Assembly: GCA_947500415.1 (NCBI GenBank)
Contig: CANMRT010000002.1
Location: 992,001-1,056,000, forward strand
DNA: 64,000 nucleotides
From: an uncultured Roseicyclus sp.
GTDB lineage: Bacteria; Pseudomonadota; Alphaproteobacteria; Rhodobacterales; Rhodobacteraceae
Direction of reading: 5' to 3'
This document shows positions 62,141-64,000 of the stretch, piece after piece. Under the pieces are notes generated by a model. That model did not search any database and was not told the origin of the DNA. It worked only from the letters and a program-made list of their open reading frames with translations. A program made the position numbers and the translations under genes. How positions within the stretch are numbered: the stretch's first letter is position 1; every line of letters starts with the position of its first letter.

Positions 62141-64000
62141 GTGCTGGACGACATCTACCCCCCGGTTGTGCCCGGGCCGCCCAAGCCCAGCAAGGTATTC
62201 GTGCCCTCGGTCTTCAGTCTGCCGCCGGGCACCGAACGCTATGTCGTTGAAGGTTGCGGCGCGGTCCTGATCCCGCTCCATACCGGTGACACCCTGCGCA
62301 TCGTCAACACCGAAGGCGGCCAACCCTGCGAGGTTGTGACAGCAGGCGCAGGCGGACGCCTCGTCGACTTGCTCGACGCCAAGGCCACCGCCACCGCCAC
62401 CGGTCTCCAGCGCCTCCTCACCGATCACGACCAATCGCTGCAAAGCCTCCATCTCGGTCTCCAATCCCGCGGCATCGACACCGCCGCGCTGAACGCAATC
62501 CACATCTTTGAGGCCACAACCCCCGCCGGAACGGAAGAAACCTTCACCGCCCAATCCGATGGCACCCTCATCGTAGCCGCCCCCCATCCCAACCCCACGG
62601 GCCAGATGGACGCCGAGGCGCAAGACACCGCCTCCCCCCTGACCGTCTGGATCACCCGCGCCACGATCAAACCGCACAGGGGTTTCGAGCTGCCCGATCC
62701 GCTGGCAGAGCCCATCGAAAACATCCGCGTGCACACCCGCATGGCAGAGGCCTATTTCGTCAAGGCCGGCGACTACATCCAGATCCTCGACGTCGACGGC
62801 CGCCAATGCACCGATTTCGAATGCTTCTCGGCCCGCAAGCTCGACAAAGGCATCGAACACGCCCTTGACGTCACCACCACCCGCACGCTCATGGCCCGCG
62901 ACTACCCAATGCCCGGCCTGCACGCGAAGTATTACGACCAGGAGATGATGCCGCTCATCGAAGTGGTCCAGGACACCTGCGGGCGGCATGACGCCTTCGC
63001 GTTGGCCTGCTCCGCCAAATACTACGACGACATCGGCTATCCCGGCCACGCCAATTGCTCGGACAACTTCAACACCGCGCTGGAAAAATTCAACGTCTCG
63101 GGCCGCCCCGGCTGGATGGCGATCAATTTCTTCTTCAACACCGCCATCGACGACCACGGCGTTCTCTACGGCGACGAACCTTGGTCGCGCCCCGGCGACT
63201 ACGTCCTGCTGCGCGCGCTCACCGACATCGTCTGCGTCACCTCCGCCTGCCCCGATGACACCACAGCCGCCAACGGCTGGAACCCCACTGACATCCACGT
63301 CCGCACCTACTCGGGCGACAACACTTTCCAACGCGCCATCGCTTTCCGCGCCACTCCCGAGGCTGAGCCCAAGATGACCAAACAAACCGGCTTTCACGAT
63401 TGCTTCGCGCGCCACACCCGCAATTTCGTCGAATACAACGGCTATTGGCTCGCCAATTGTTTTGCTGAGGCCGGTCCGATCGAGGAATACCATGCCTGCC
63501 GCGAGGCCGTGGTGATGATGGACCTCAGCCCGCTCCGCAAGTTCGAGATCACCGGCCCGGATGCCGAGGCGCTGTGCCAATACATCTTCACCCGCAACAT
63601 GAAGACCCTTGCCGTGGGCGGCGTCGTCTACACCGCGATGTGTTACGAGCATGGCGGCATGATCGACGACGGCACCGTCTTCCGCTTGGGCAAAGACAAC
63701 TTCCGCTGGATCGGTGGCAACGACTACGGCGGCGAATGGATCCGCGAGCGGGCCGAAAAACTGGGCCTCAAGGTCCTCGTCCGCTCCTCCACCGATCAGC
63801 TGCACAACGTCGCCGTCCAGGGCCCAAGCAGCCGCGACCTCCTGCGAGAGCTCGTCTGGACTGCCCCCCACAACCCCGAATTCGACCAACTCGGCTGGTT
63901 CCGCCACACCCCCGCCCGCCTCCGCAATGAATCCGGCACCCCCTTCGTCGTCTCCCGCACTGGCTACACCGGCGAGCTTGGCTACGAGGTCATGTGCCAC
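62141..64000 (+). CDS. DUF1989-GcvT fusion protein, N-terminal part
   Basis: The frame is open to the window end (620 residues seen) and is fused from two families. Residues about 185-420 are DUF1989 (urea-carboxylase-associated: YFVKAGDYIQILDVDGRQCTDFECFSARK, with metal-like His and Cys in a PGHANCSDNF block). From about residue 435 a GcvT/aminomethyltransferase begins (EYHACREAVVMMDLSPLRKFEITGP). GcvT proteins transfer methyl groups to tetrahydrofolate. GGAGG lies 5 bases before the GTG at 62141; an ATG at 62129 is also in frame. With the FolD-like gene nearby this suggests a demethylation unit. A long frame on the opposite strand is only a shadow. Confidence 0.85.
   Translation, partial: MLDDIYPPVVPGPPKPSKVFVPSVFSLPPGTERYVVEGCGAVLIPLHTGDTLRIVNTEGGQPCEVVTAGAGGRLVDLLDAKATATATGLQRLLTDHDQSLQSLHLGLQSRGIDTAALNAIHIFEATTPAGTEETFTAQSDGTLIVAAPHPNPTGQMDAEAQDTASPLTVWITRATIKPHRGFELPDPLAEPIENIRVHTRMAEAYFVKAGDYIQILDVDGRQCTDFECFSARKLDKGIEHALDVTTTRTLMARDYPMPGLHAKYYDQEMMPLIEVVQDTCGRHDAFALACSAKYYDDIGYPGHANCSDNFNTALEKFNVSGRPGWMAINFFFNTAIDDHGVLYGDEPWSRPGDYVLLRALTDIVCVTSACPDDTTAANGWNPTDIHVRTYSGDNTFQRAIAFRATPEAEPKMTKQTGFHDCFARHTRNFVEYNGYWLANCFAEAGPIEEYHACREAVVMMDLSPLRKFEITGPDAEALCQYIFTRNMKTLAVGGVVYTAMCYEHGGMIDDGTVFRLGKDNFRWIGGNDYGGEWIRERAEKLGLKVLVRSSTDQLHNVAVQGPSSRDLLRELVWTAPHNPEFDQLGWFRHTPARLRNESGTPFVVSRTGYTGELGYEVMCH

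Noticed and set aside
62093-64000. 635-codon open frame on the minus strand
   Set aside because: It lies opposite the DUF1989-GcvT gene, whose plus-strand product shows clear family motifs. The minus product is low-complexity Gly/Val/Asp sequence typical of an antisense shadow in GC-rich DNA.

Overview
The window looks like chromosomal DNA of a marine alphaproteobacterium of the Roseobacter type (Rhodobacteraceae). It is GC-rich and gene-dense, with many ATGA stop/start overlaps. It carries the alphaproteobacterial NepR/EcfG/PhyR general stress system and many ABC sugar-uptake and one-carbon genes. I saw no insertion sequence, prophage, CRISPR array, rRNA or tRNA.

Layout. 1-2585: tail of a DMSO-reductase-type anchor subunit, a dimethylargininase, and small housekeeping-like proteins. 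2603-17687: an inositol-type catabolic island. It has an ABC importer, a LacI regulator, two IolB-like cupins, IolC, IolD, an IolE-like protein, IolJ, three Gfo/Idh/MocA dehydrogenases and a 2-oxoglutarate dioxygenase. Two divergent promoter regions in this island share the same perfect 16-bp palindrome. 17684-26675: an amine/amino-sugar island with NagA, an aromatic amino acid decarboxylase, a glutamine-synthetase-like ligase, an iron alcohol dehydrogenase, a DeoR regulator and a GcvT-type demethylating flavoprotein.

26740-36617: a co-directional cluster joining the complete lower homogentisate pathway (HmgA, MaiA, FahA) to a flavin hydroxylase, a DUF2783 protein, an unusual metallo-beta-lactamase-fold protein and a 1060-residue reductive dehalogenase fused to its own flavin/NAD/ferredoxin reductase. 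This is the most interesting locus. It reads as an aerobic route that removes a halogen from a hydroxylated aromatic acid and feeds the product into central metabolism. 36813-47481: a complete L-rhamnose system (isomerase, aldolase-dehydrogenase fusion, DeoR regulator, RhaSTPQ transporter, mutarotase, kinase) around a 41-bp palindrome.

47555-59989: a general-stress island. It holds nepR (too short for routine ORF calling), ecfG, a HisKA_2 sensor kinase, phyR, Dps, CsbD, DUF1328, DUF3618 and holin-like membrane proteins, a phospholipase-D-like protein, an FNT channel and an AI-2E-type permease. Eight sites with the EcfG pattern GGAAC-N16/17-(C/G)GTT precede these genes. The one between nepR and phyR is a symmetric palindrome readable in both directions. 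60277-64000: a FolD-like protein lacking two catalytic residues, a DMT exporter, and the start of a DUF1989-GcvT fusion, which together suggest a folate-linked demethylation system.
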